DNA of 64,000 nucleotides. It comes from Boswellia sacra. Its lineage: Eukaryota > Streptophyta > Magnoliopsida > Sapindales > Burseraceae. The position numbers and the translations under genes were made by a program. Positions 48,650-60,276 of the stretch are shown piece after piece. Location: positions 47,287 through 111,286 of the forward strand of contig SNVD02011501.1 in assembly GCA_013180625.2 (NCBI GenBank), in the 5' to 3' direction. The first letter of the stretch is position 1. Every line of letters starts with the position of its first letter. A model generated the notes under the pieces. The model was not told the origin of the DNA and made no database searches. It saw only the letters and a list, made by a program, of their open reading frames with translations.

Positions 48650-49380
48650 TTATTATGTGTCTTGAAAAAAATCTAAAACTTCGAGGGAGTTATCTTGTCC
48701 ACATCCACGTCCACGTCCTCATCCTTATCCATATCCTTGGTTGCGATTATCAGTTTATAAGTGTTGGCGGTTGATTAGGAATTGGCAATGAACTAGTTAG
48801 ACATGATCGTTCATTTTGTATAAAATTTCATTATTCTTCTCAGTAACCATCAAACATGTGATTAAATCAGAATATCATTTAAAATGATGCTCTCGATAAA
48901 TTTGTTACAGAATGATATTTGAAGAGTGAAACGTTGACAGAGTCTTCTCAATTTTGTTTATCTCGATCGCTTCCTGACTGTAAAACTTCAACCTTGAAGT
49001 AATCTTCAAAAGTGTTAAGTCGTAATCAGCAACCATTTTGAAGTCTTGAAATCATAGGTTATCCCAATCATGTAGAGCTTAAGGAAGCATAACATGTATC
49101 TGATGATGAAATCTATCTTCTAGGCTTTTCCACAAAATTAATGGGTCTTTTGTATCAAGATATTCAGTTTGCAATTCAAGTTCAAATGATGGAGAAGAAA
49201 ATTCAAAGTCTTTGCTTTTGCTTGTAAAGTAATTTAGTTTCCTTCGTCGATAGTGTCCTCAAGATTCATTTCTCGTAATAATTCTTGACCTTTTTTGGCC
49301 ATTGTATATATTTTTCTTCATTCCCATCAAAAATAGTAAATTGGAGGTTTGCAATATTTAACATCTTCAAAATATTTTTC
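48650..49380 (-). pseudogene. Decayed Copia gag fragment (UBN2 type)
   Basis: A minus-strand frame at about 48780-49035 reads LLKITSRLKFYSQEAIEINK, IEKTLSTFHSSNIIL-stop-Q, YREHHFK-stop-YSDLIT and CLMVTEKNNEILYKMNDHV, matching the conserved end of plant Copia gag. An Arg/Gly-rich tract (GRGRGCG) follows near 48700. Several stops and shifts. It is of another Copia lineage than 35507-46343, and no LTRs are seen. Confidence 0.72.
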
Positions 49381-49525
49381 CAGACGTTCTCTATCTTCTT
49401 CTTATTCTTCCTCTAATTTCTTCAGTTGTATAACATAGAAACAATAAGAAAAATAGTAGGAAAGTAGACTAACTTTACTTCCTGGTGTAGAAGATCCAAC
49501 TTGTAACCACAAAACATACTTATAA

Positions 49526-51994
49526 TGTAAAAGCCCATTAATTTTTTTTAACTTAAGCCTAGCCCATTATGTTAGCAAACCAGCCCAATGTTTTAGCCCA
49601 GCCCTTAAGCTATTTTTTTCATTTTTTTCATGCAATTATATAAAGAAATAATTAGGAATTATTAGAAACAAAAATCTAGAAGGGAAGGCAGAGGGGGAGA
49701 CGTGAGAGAAGAAGGAGAAGGGCAAGAGAAGGCTTGATTTTCAAGAAGAATTTGTAGAAATTGAGGTAAATTATTAATCTCCTAGCTTAATTAGATTGTA
49801 TAATTTTAATTCTATCTCTATATCAATATTGGGAGGAGGTTATTTGATATTTAGAGATGTAATAGAGAGAGAAATGAGATTTTCATGCTTATTTAGGCTT
49901 CAATTTCTTGTATTTTGAAGGAATTGAAGTTTTGATGATAATTATGAAAAATTAGGGTTCTATGAACAGTATAGATTTGGAAACTTTTAGCAGTTTGTTG
50001 GATTTGAATCTGATTCTGAAATTTTTATATGTTAAAATAGACATCCTAAGGATTTGTTTAAAATTGGATTCACTTGAAAATGTGGAGTATGTAATTTATT
50101 ATGAATTTTCGAAGTTTACTGTTCACCACTGGAAATTCAGTTTTTCTGTAGAAAATCAGTTTTGGGCAATTGAGTTATCTAGATGTCTTCAAAAATTATG
50201 AAATTTGATATATGAGTTTGTATATATGTGTAGTTTAAAATTGAAGAGTTTTGTGAATTTACGAATTTAGTACAAATTATCATGTATTTTGGAATAGGGA
50301 GAGGTCAGTTTTGGAAATGAATTTATAGAATTTGTGTATCTGGAAAAAATGAAGGATTTGAGATATCTAATGAGCATAGAATGCTATGAAATTTTATATG
50401 GTATTAGACATATATGTGTAGAAGATGTTTATAAAATATTAGACCATTTGGATGAGTAAATTAATTATTAAAAATCAGAGAACCAGAATTGCTTTATTTA
50501 CGAAGTGTGAAAATGGAGTTAATTAGGAGAATTAGTATGTTATTGGTAAGACTGGGGTTTTGTGCTATTAAAGAATTTTATTTGGCTTTTCCCTTAGGTG
50601 AGACTGCGGTTCCTAATACATACCGGGATTCGATCGCGGAAGGGGTTGCCACACAAGTTGATCCACGAGATTGTGAGTGGGAAAAATACTATTTTTACCA
50701 ACAATTGAACTATAAATTATAAATTTCTATTTTTTTATAATTGTTAGCAAAACTTTATTATGTTAGTAAATAGATATTCCTTTATTCTAGTATGAAGCAT
50801 ATTTTATAGTTTATCAAATTTTGTCTATGTAGTTATCGGAAATGATTGTTTAATGTTTTAGAGATTTAAAAGTAAAGAATTGAATTTTTATGTTTTACTA
50901 AGATAGTACCCAATTCATTCAGATAGTAAAATTATAGAGATCTTTGGGACCCATTCAGGCACACATAGAGGCTTTGGGCCATGTGATCTGGATGTTTAGC
51001 CCTTTGGGGGCAGCTTTGCACATCCGTAGGATCAGTATAGTGATATCTTGGCCTGAGCGATCCTAACCCCGCCAGGTCATGATCAGTCAGATTAGTTTGG
51101 GTACTTGATTAGTGAAACTGTAATGACTTAGAAATTTAAATTAAGAAATGAGTTTTATGAGATTTAGAAACTTAATATATTTATCATGTTGAATGTTGAA
51201 TGCAAGTAGAAATGCTTTAGAAGATTTTTATATTCAAATTTAGATTTTGTGAAAGGCATAGAAATTATTGAAAGAATTGCTTCCTCGTTTTTGTATCTTT
51301 TCTAAGTAGTTTTCTTATTAATGTTAGTAAAGCATAATTTTTAATTAATTTATTATTATGATATAGTATTTTATTTTATGCAAATTTTTATCTATTTTAA
51401 TGACTCTATCCCACTCACTGAGGTTATACTCACCCTATTTTCTTTTCTTTAAAAACCCCTTTTTTCCCAGGAGATTGCAGTGTTCAGTCGGAACGCCAGT
51501 AGCTACTTGAGGTTGGCCATTTGATGATGTTTTGAGAGCTTTTTTTTTTATATTTTATTGTATCATTGTAGATGGTTTTCTTGCATATGTAAATATTTTG
51601 ATATCGTATATGTATCAAAGATTTGTTTTAGTTTCTTTTAGACATTTTTGTTTACTCAATCATGCTTGAGTTTTTAAACTTATATAAAAATTTTAATTGT
51701 AAACTTTTTGAATCATAATTAATCACATTTGAGGCCGGAGCCATATTTTCTTTTAAAGACTATTTTGGAGATACAATTATTTTAACAGAGGACTTAAGGT
51801 CCCGAAAAGGAAGTTAGTGGTTATATAAATAGTTTGGAAGTGTTCAATTTTGTGTACTTGGCAGGGGGATTAGTCTAAAATATGGGGGAGACTCTACCAA
51901 ATTTTCGTAAATTAGCATGTTTTAAAAAGTTTAATTTTCTTAGTACAGTTTTAAGCACGATTCGCCCGTGTTAGCTAGGGGCGGGTCGTGTCAA
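49526..51994 (+). repeat. 5' LTR of the chromovirus-like element
   Basis: It starts TGTAAAAGCCCATTAA and ends GGGCGGGTCGTGTCA, three bases before the primer site. The length of about 2.47 kb is in the range for Tekay-type elements. The left edge is inferred from TG plus the typical start; without the 3' LTR it cannot be confirmed here. Confidence 0.7.
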
Positions 51995-51997
51995 CTT

Positions 51998-52009
51998 GGT
52001 ATCAGAGCA
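51998..52009 (+). other. Primer binding site (tRNA-iMet)
   Basis: TGGTATCAGAGC, complementary to the initiator tRNA-Met 3' end, just inside the LTR. Confidence 0.9.
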
Positions 52010-52100
52010 TGGTTTTTTAAGATTTTTGTTAACTCTCTCATGTTTGCATATACATGGTTTTATAATGATAAAAGAAGCGTTATATTTTGTAGGCATCATC

Positions 52101-53036
52101 ATGAGCCAACATACAGGCAGACCTTGCACTAGAGGTAGGGGCGGACTGAACCAAACTGCAAATTCTCCACCACCACCATCACATGAAGGTGAGGGGGAAA
52201 ATGAACATAACCGTGAAGAGGAAGAACAGTCAAATGCGAGAGGGAATGAGAATAGGAACCGCCGTGATCCTTCTATCATTATACACTCAGTAGATGCACT
52301 AGCCCAGCTTGTTGCTACTGTTACTCAAAATCAAGGGCGTGTTAGGGAAGAGAACACTATTGAGCGGGTTAGGATGTTGGGTGGTCAAAGCTTTGATGGT
52401 AATGTTGATCCTCCTAGTGCAGAGGCTTGGTTAAGCAAGCTAGAGCGTATCTTTGGAGTTATGGGGTGTATTGATGAGCAAAAGTTGCTTTTTGCTACAT
52501 TTTTATTGGAGGGTGGAGCATACCACTGGTGGGAGTCAGTTCAGCATCGTCATCCATCACAGGAAGTTATTACTTGGGCTTTGTTCAAAAAGGAGTTCTT
52601 TGATCACTACTTTCCTGCTGTGTACAAAAATATCAAGCGTAGTGAGTTCTTGAGACTGGTTCAAGGGTCCAGATCAGTGGAGGAGTATGAGAAGAAATTT
52701 TTAGAGCTCTCCAGATTTGCTCCTTCTATTGTGGCTGATGAGGAGGAAAGGTGTAAAAAGTTTGAAGAAGGATTACGTAGAGAAATCAGAGTTGTACTTG
52801 CTGCCAACAATTATGGTGACTTTGGTAAGTTAGTCCAAGCTGCTGTGAAAGTTAAGAGAAATTTGGGGGATGCTAACCGAGCTGATTCAAGTCATAAACG
52901 TCAGCAAAGTTGGCCAGTTGATAGTAGTAGTTATCGACCAAGTAAGAGAGGGGGCAGTTATTCAGCTTATTCTGATAGTTATAAGAGTACTCAGAGACAG
53001 GGTCCACCAGAGAGGCAAAAACAAAGTTCTAGATAG
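52101..53036 (+). CDS. Gypsy Gag protein
   Basis: 311 codons from ATG 52101. Retrotransposon gag domain at about residues 90-210 with LGGQSFDGNVDPPSAEAWLS, LLEGGAYHWWESVQ, WALFKKEFFDHYFPAVYKN and RSVEEYEKKFLELSRFAPSI. A hydrophilic, Ser/Gln-rich tail follows. The frame ends at TAG 53034-53036, but the same frame resumes at once into the zinc knuckle and pol, so the stop is either a point mutation or, less likely, a programmed readthrough site. Confidence 0.9.
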   Translation: MSQHTGRPCTRGRGGLNQTANSPPPPSHEGEGENEHNREEEEQSNARGNENRNRRDPSIIIHSVDALAQLVATVTQNQGRVREENTIERVRMLGGQSFDGNVDPPSAEAWLSKLERIFGVMGCIDEQKLLFATFLLEGGAYHWWESVQHRHPSQEVITWALFKKEFFDHYFPAVYKNIKRSEFLRLVQGSRSVEEYEKKFLELSRFAPSIVADEEERCKKFEEGLRREIRVVLAANNYGDFGKLVQAAVKVKRNLGDANRADSSHKRQQSWPVDSSSYRPSKRGGSYSAYSDSYKSTQRQGPPERQKQSSR

Positions 53037-56000
53037 GGAGCTATGCAACAATCTGTGGGAAGTAATTCTAGAGATCAGCGGATTAGTAGAAAAGGGAGTA
53101 GACAACATGATGATCAATCCAGAATGACTCCATTCCCATTATGTGAGACTTGTGGCAAGCTTCATGAGGGAGAGTGTCGGTTTGGTAGACCTGGTTGTTA
53201 TCATTGTGGTCAGAAAGGACATATCAAGAAATTTTGTCCTACTTTAACTCAAGATAGCAGTTTTGTTCAGAAAGATAGAGGACCAGGAAGGCTTCAAATC
53301 GGGACATCTACTTCTTCAACTAGAAACCAGACGAATACCTCAAGAAATAGTAATAATCAACAGGGTAGTCAGCCAGTTCGACAGGCACGAGTTTTTGCCA
53401 TGACTCAGCAGCTGGCACAGGCTACGCCAGAGGTAGTTACTGGTACATTGACTATCTTTGGTCGTGAGGTCCACATTTTGATTGATCCTGGATCCACCCA
53501 TTCCTTTGTTTCATATATGTTTGCTATGTATGCTGATAGAGATTTGAAACCGTTGGAGTGTACTTTAGCAGTAGCCACACCTATTAGGGATTCCATCTTA
53601 GTAGGAAATGTTCTTAAGGATTGCGTTGTGAAGGTAGGGAATCATGATCTATTAGCAAACTTAATTTCTTTAGATATCCGAGACTTCGATGTGATATTGG
53701 GAATGGATTGGCTTGCAACTCACCATGCATCTGTAGATTGCTTCAAGAAGGAGGTGGTGTTTAGAAAACCTAAAACACCTGAATTTATTTTCTGTGGAGA
53801 TCGACGAATTCTCTCTACTTGCATAATATCTGCCCTTGAAGCTAAACGATTATTTGCAAATGGATGTTCAGCCTACCTAGCTCATGTGATTGACACTTCA
53901 ATGGGTGAAGCAAAGATAGAAGATATTCCTATTGTACAAGATTTCTCGGATGTGTTTCCAGAAGATTTACCCAGCTTACCACCAGATAGGGAGGTTGAAT
54001 TCACAATCAACCTAGCTCCAGGCACAACTCCTATTTCCATGGCACCATACAGAATGGCTCCAGCAGAGTTAAAAGAGTTAAAAGTTCAATTACAAGAGCT
54101 GGTTGATAAGGGGTTTATTAGACCTAGTGTTTCACCATGGGGAGCACCGGTCTTGTTTATTAAAAAGAAGGACGGAACGAAGCGGTTATGCATAGACTAT
54201 CGACAGTTGAATAAGGTGACAATCCGTAACAAGTATCCTCTTCCTCGTATTGATGATTTGTTTGATCAGTTGCAAGGTGCAAGGGTTTTCTCTAAGATAG
54301 ATTTGCGCTCAGGTTACCATCAACTCAAGATTAGAGAGGTCGATGTACCTAAGACTGCTTTCAGAACTCGTTATGGGCACTATGAATTTCTTGTAATGCC
54401 ATTTGGGTTGACTAATGCTCCAACAGCTTTTATGGACCTGATGAATCGAGTATTTCATCCCTATTTGGATCCCTTTGTTATTGTGTTTATTGATGACATA
54501 TTGGTGTATTCGCGAGACAAAGAGGAGCATACAGAGCATTTGAAAATAGTTTTGCAGACCTTAAGGGAGAAACAACTTTATGCCAAATTCAGCAAGTGCC
54601 AGTTTTGGCTGGAAAAAGTTATGTTTTTAGGACATTTGATATCAGCTGAAGGGGTGTATGTAGATCCTCAGAAGATAGAAGCTATTATTAAATGGGAGAG
54701 ACCCACTAATGTAACAGAAGTCAGAAGTTTTCTTGGCTTGGCAGGTTATTATAGGAGATTTATTGAGAATTTTTCCAGAATTGTTGTTCGATTAACACGG
54801 TTGACTCGTAAGGAGGTGAAGTTTGAGTAGACTGATGCTTGTGAGCAGTGTTTTCAAGAGCTCAAAACACGATTAACTTCTGCACCCATACTTACTCTTC
54901 CATCCGGTAACGAGGGGTTCGTGATTTATAGTGATGCCTCTAGACAGGGGCTAGGTTGTGTTTTGATGCAATATAGGAAGGTGATAGCTTATGCTTCAAG
55001 ATAACTAAAGAAGCATGAACAAAATTATCCTACCCATGACTTAGAATTGGCAGCAATTGTATTTGCACTCAAGACTTGGCGACATTACTTGTATGGGGCA
55101 ACATGTTAAATTTACACAGATCACAAGAGCCTCAAGTATTTATTCACTCAAAAAGAATTGAATCTTAGGCAGAGGAGGTGGGTTGAGCTTATCAAGGATT
55201 ATGACTGCACAATTGACTATCACCTAGGTAAAGCAAATATAGTAGCGGATGCAGTCAGCCGAAAGTCCTCGAGCTCTATAGCCTATTTGAAGGTGACATA
55301 TCTACCTTTATTGATTGAATTGAGGTCTTTGGGAATTGAGCTAACAATAAATGACTCAAGTGTGCTACTAGCCAATTTCCATGTTAGACCTACTTTAATT
55401 AATAAAGTTAGAGATGCACAAGTACAAGATCCTCAGTTAATGAAACTGATAGAAGAAGTGAAGAAAGGTTTACGATCAGACTTTGTGGTTAGAGATGATG
55501 GAGCATTAGTTATGGGAAATAGACTTTGTGTGCCCAACATTGAAGAAATAAAAAAAGAAATTATGGAAGAAGCTCACTTTCCAGCCTATGTAATGCATCC
55601 AGAAAGTACTAAGATGTATCGTAATTTGAGAGAATATTATTGGTGGCAAGGTATGAAGCGAGAAATTGCAGAATTTGTGTCTCGGTGTTTAGTTTGCCAA
55701 CAAATCAAAGCTGAGTACCAGAAACCTGCGAGACTCTCTCAACCACTTCTTATTCCTAAATGGAAATGGGAACACATTACCATGGATTTTGTGGTAGGAC
55801 TTCCACGTACTATGGCTGGTCATGATGGTATTTGGGTAGTGGTAGATCGTCTTGCAAAATCTGCACACTTTTTACCTGTCAAGGCTACTTATTCATTGAA
55901 TAGGCTAGCTAGTATTTATGTAGCCAAGATAGTCCGTCTTCGTGGTGCACCTGTTTCAATAATATCAGATAGAGATCCACGTTTCACTTCCAGATTTTGG

Positions 56001-56551
56001 CCTAGCTTGCAAAAAGCTTTAGGCACAAAATTGAATTTCAGCACAGCTTTTCACCCACAAACAGATGGTCAATCTGAGCGTACCATTCAAACTCTTGAAG
56101 ACATGCTTCGAGCTTGTGTATTAGAGTTTAAAGGTAATTGGGATGTTTATTTGCCTTTAATGGAATTTGCTTATAATAATAGTTACCAATCCAGTATTGA
56201 AATGGCACCTTATGAGGCTTTATATGAGAGGAAATGTAGAACACCAATATGTTGGGATGAAGTGGGTGAGAGGAGACTATTGGGACCAGAACTGATACAG
56301 GATACAAATGAAAAGATAGTTATTATTAGAAACAAGATGAAGGCAGTACAAGATCGACAGAAGAGTTATGCTGATAAGCGCAAAAGAGATTTAGAGTTTC
56401 AAGTAGGAGATAAAGTATTTTTGAAGATATCTCCTTGGAAAGGTGTGCTTCGTTTTGGTAAACGTGGGAAACTAAGTCCACGTTACATTGGGCCTTACGA
56501 GATTATAGAATGTGTGGGCACAGTTGCTTACCGTTTAGCTTTGCCTCCAGA
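53037..56551 (+). pseudogene. Gypsy Pol polyprotein with in-frame stops, 3' end lost
   Basis: Same frame as gag. Zinc knuckle [14 protein letters not shown] (about 53195), protease [10 protein letters not shown] (about 53485), RT with [29 protein letters not shown] and FIDDILVYS, RNase H (IYSDASRQGLGCVLMQ and [11 protein letters not shown]), integrase zinc domain H..H..CLVCQ and core [42 protein letters not shown]. Stops: TAG 54828-54830, TAA 55002-55004 and TAA 55107-55109, each replacing one codon with no frameshift. After VAYRLALPP the reading enters the inserted element at 56552, so the chromodomain is missing. Confidence 0.9.
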
Positions 56552-58081
56552 TGACACATCCGAAAAAGGATTGTCTCCCAAGTATAGGAGTGTCGAAGTA
56601 ATAAAACCCGGTGAGACCGGGGTCGATCCACGAGGAAGGGAATTTAAGCGTTACAAATTATAAGCTAAACAAATGTGATGTGGATGATTCAAAGAGGTGA
56701 CATGATAATATCAACAAGTATGTCAGATGGTAGGTGGTATTACCGACCATTCAAATATAAAACAAATAGCAAGAGGAAGTAAAACCATCCATGGAGATAG
56801 GTGGTATAACCAACCATAGTAAATTAAATAACAATTTCATAAGGTGGTAGAACCTACCATAGTAAATAAATAAAAAGTTCATAAACAATAGAATAATTAA
56901 AATACAAGAGAAATTAACACAATAACAATGAAGGCTAAGGTTAGGGGATCCGCCCTTGATATTTCAAATAAGGATAATTAACCCATTTTAGTTATATGAA
57001 TTATATTTGTTTCATTACCAATATTTATACCACTTCTTGTAAATGGGTTCAAGCATCCAATGTGCCAATCACCATATGTCTATAACAAATCAAGGTTCCT
57101 AACTAGATTCGTGTCGGTAAGGAAGAACCATACATCATCTAGAAAGGATCCAAGCATTTGATGTGCCAAGGATTGTCGACAATGGATCAAGACCTCCACT
57201 TTACGAGTGGTGTCAAGATTGATTAAGAAATTAAATATAAATCATATTGAATAAACATTATAAGATTAAGATTATTAAACACATATTAAGGGTTAGAGAA
57301 TCCTTATTCTCATATCAAGGGTTTCACCCTTTCACCTTAGCAAAAGAGAAATTAGAAGAACATTTATAATAGAAAGAAAATAAAATGCAAGAAAAAGGAA
57401 ATTCATTAATAACATAAACACACAAAACACAATACAAGATCCTAGCCAAAGCCAAAATGTTTCAGCCAAGGCCAAGATGCCCTAATGGGTCACAAGACAC
57501 CTCTATTTATAGATACATCCAGGGGTAAACTTGTCAAATTACAAGAGCATAATTGTCAAATATTAGTTGTAAATATCTTTGACAATTGGGATCATTAGGC
57601 ACCGATTTTGACCATCAATTTTGACATTGAAATATTAAGAATTTTAATCACATGTCTTCATGAAAGTTTTAGATATTTCTCTCAGCTTTCTAGAACATAT
57701 TGATTTGCACAATTGTGATATGTATTTTGAGAGATACGGTCCAAATACTGAGGCCTAGTCAGACTGGGCCGAGACTGTAGATGGGTTCACTTCAAGCCCA
57801 ATTTTGGTCCAATAAGAGCCCGAATTTGATGATACTTGTAAATACAATCTTGTCGATAATTGAATCAGCTTTCAAAAACATTAAGATTTGCACCATTCTG
57901 ATCTATAAATAGAAAGTTATGCCCATTTTACCGAACCTGCAACAAAACCAAAATTAAGAGAAATTAATTCTAAAGATGCAAATACTACAAATATGCTTAA
58001 GTTGAGGAATTTAATGACACTATTAATGCAATATGATGAATTAAACTCTTATTAAACATGCATATTTAAGTGTTCATCACA
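56552..58081 (-). repeat. 3' LTR of the Athila/Tat-like element
   Basis: On the minus strand it begins TGTGATGAACACTTAAATAT and ends GGATGTGTCA (1530 bp). It contains the near-terminal TCGTGGATCGACCCCGGTCT, common to this type of LTR. The left edge coincides exactly with the point where the neighbouring integrase frame loses homology, which supports the boundary. Confidence 0.8.
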
Positions 58082-58125
58082 CCCCCCAACTAACTTATTG
58101 CTAGTCCCTAGCAATTAAAGCGTTA
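58082..58125 (-). other. Polypurine tract and conserved upstream motif
   Basis: On the minus strand GCTAGGGACTAGCAATAAG is followed by TTAGTTGGGGGG directly before the LTR start. This layout is typical of plant Gypsy elements of this group. Confidence 0.8.
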
Positions 58126-59413
58126 TTATTTAGAAGTGATTTATAGAATTTTACATCCAAGGTGGTCATTATTGCACTTTCCTTGATTTTATCCAAATAA
58201 ACAAACTCTCAACTGATTTTTTTTAAATGACTCATGTACCCTTCAGTCAAGATATCCACAAACCTTCTTTTGTGCTCAATTGACACATGACTATGGGGAT
58301 TATTAGAAATAAGCCATATCGGTTCTAGTATTTGTTAAGGCTAACAACCTTAAGGTAGGGGATATTCATTCATTTTATACATTTTTTTCTTTTTTTTTTT
58401 GAAAGAATGCATCTTTAACCCATGTAGCGAGCCTTAGGCTAATGACTCTCAGACCAGTTGGCCTTAGGGCATTAGGTGTTAAGACACCCCTACGAGCTTA
58501 ACGACTCGGGTTGCCGATGCCTTATTTTTACTTAGAAACTTGTGGATAGTGCAATGTTCAATCCCATTAAGCTTTCTCCTTAATCCATGTAGCGAGCTTT
58601 GGGCCAATAGCTCCCAAACCCGTTGGTCTTAGGGTATTAGGTGTTGAGGCACCTCTCGGGCTTAATTGCTCGAATTAAGGAGGCTACAAGACCAAACTTA
58701 TCCACCATTGCTTTCTCTCTTTTTTTCTTTTTTTTTTCCTTTCATTTTTCATTTTTTTCATTTTTTTTTAAACTTTCCCCTTCCTTTTGTTGTTATCCTA
58801 AACAAAACAAAAGAACTCAAATATTGCAATATTTCATTTTGCCACCACAATCATGCATCAAGGTATGTGTGTGTGTGAAGAAAGGTTCATAGAATACTTG
58901 CTTAATGAGCACATAAGCACACAATTTATTAAATGATAAGGTTGTGAGAGTTCATAGATTTGAATAATTCAAAGTGAAATGAATAAGACCTCTTTGTTAT
59001 AAAATTCAAAAATCAAGACTAAATAATATCAAGTTAGATAAAATGAGTTCACAAAATCAAAATAAAATGACAAATTGGTTAGAATGGGTTTCAAGAGTTC
59101 AAACTGGTCCTCCTTACTCTGCCATTCCTGACCCACATTGCGTCTAAAGAGGATTTGAACTCCTTACACCGCACTCTGAATCTAATTACTAACTCGCTTT
59201 TTTTTTTTGCAAGAAAAAAGAAAATTTCAAGACACACTTATGTCTACTATCCTTCCCCCCCAACCACATGAAACATTGTCCTCAATGTTTAAATGTAGAG
59301 AGATAAAGTATAGGAGACATTACCTGAAGCTTCTGTTATTCAAGAGAGATGACCTGAAAGACTCATAAAATAACATGCTAAAATAAAATAAAATAAAGGA
59401 CAAGAGAAAAAAA
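58126..59413 (-). other. Long 3' non-coding part of the Athila/Tat-like element
   Basis: No ORF with recognisable domains. It holds a tandem pair of about 165-bp units (58416 and 58581, each beginning TAAYCCATGTAGCGAG), T-rich runs, and at 59251-59287 a second G-rich tract next to the palindrome CATTGTCCTCAATG. Confidence 0.6.
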
Positions 59414-60063
59414 TTATAAACGGAGATTCAGATCCAATTTGCACTTTTTGTTTTGCCCTCCTGCCCAATTAATTTGAGTACTAGCTGGGTCAGGTTCATA
59501 CTCAACTTCTTGTAATTTGTCAAGTAGCTCACCAGCAGAAGTGGCAGAAATAAGGATCTTTCTCGCTGAATGAGGGATAAATTCTGTTCCACAGCAGCAT
59601 CAACAAAACTTATCAAAGGATCAAAGAAATTTTTGACATTCAACAAACCTATGGGTTTTTTATGGAGATTCAGTTGGGCCCAAGAGGCAATTTGAAAGAT
59701 TTCTTCAAGAGTGCCAAAGCCACCTGGTAAAGCAATAAAGGCATCTGAATTGATGAGCATATGTGCCATGCGTTCATGTATAGAGGAGACCTGTAACTCT
59801 TTCCCAACCGTTTTTCCAACAATACTTTCTATAGCCAAAGCTTTAGGAATAACTCCTAAAACTTGAGTACCCCCTACATGTGCAGCTGTTGACACACAAC
59901 CCATTAACCCGAGGCTACCTCCCCCATAAACCACATGAATCTTTCTTTCAGCCAGTAGCTTACCAAGATAATTCGCTACTTCTACGAACTCTTCACTTTT
60001 ACCTGGTCGAGATCCACAGAATACACATATCCTTTAGATTCGACGTTTTGAAGTTCCCTCCAT
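59414..60063 (-). pseudogene. LOG: LONELY GUY (LOG) cytokinin-activating enzyme, intronless, captured by a retrotransposon
   Basis: LOG enzymes release active cytokinin by hydrolysing cytokinin riboside 5'-monophosphate. The minus strand from ATG 60063 gives ICVFCGSRPGK, VVYGGGSLGLMG, VLGVIPKALA, the catalytic-type Arg in SIHERMAHM, and LPGGFGTLEEIFQIASWAQL, the PGGxGTxxE signature with its Glu. The length of about 216 codons matches full-length plant LOG (about 210-230). Plant LOG genes have several introns; here none is seen, so it derives from a spliced mRNA. Breaks: TAA at codon 9, before the conserved core, and a one-base loss near 59597 after FVDAAVEQ; the original frame resumes and ends at 59414. 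An in-frame start after codon 9 would restore only the region up to the shift. It lies between integrase and 3' LTR, in the element's orientation. Confidence 0.88.
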
Positions 60064-60276
60064 GTCTATGTGACTCTCTAACTATGTATGAATAAGAGAA
60101 CAAGACATGTGGTATTTATGGAGTGCAAAAAGGTATGTTAATGATGATATCTATCTAGGTAGCTCGATTTTTTGTTGAAAAGTTGACAATAATGCAAAAA
60201 AAGGTCAAAAGATGATGAAATAAGACACCATAAGTCAAACAAAAGATACAAATTCAAAAATGACAGCAATGAGGTA

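Larger units (their letters stand above)
49526..56551 (+). mobile_element. Ty3/Gypsy element, chromovirus-like, truncated by a nested insertion
   Basis: 5' LTR at 49526-51994, tRNA-iMet primer site at 51998, gag from 52101, then zinc knuckle, protease, RT, RNase H and integrase in one frame to 56551. Sequence and domain order fit the Tekay/Del group of chromoviruses, but the chromodomain and 3' LTR are absent because another element is inserted at 56552. They may lie beyond the window. Confidence 0.88.

Noticed and set aside
59251..59265. G-rich tract as the true polypurine tract of the minus-strand Gypsy element
   Set aside because: The tract at 58082 is followed at once by a TG-start LTR whose other end coincides with the insertion point at 56552, so that one fits better.
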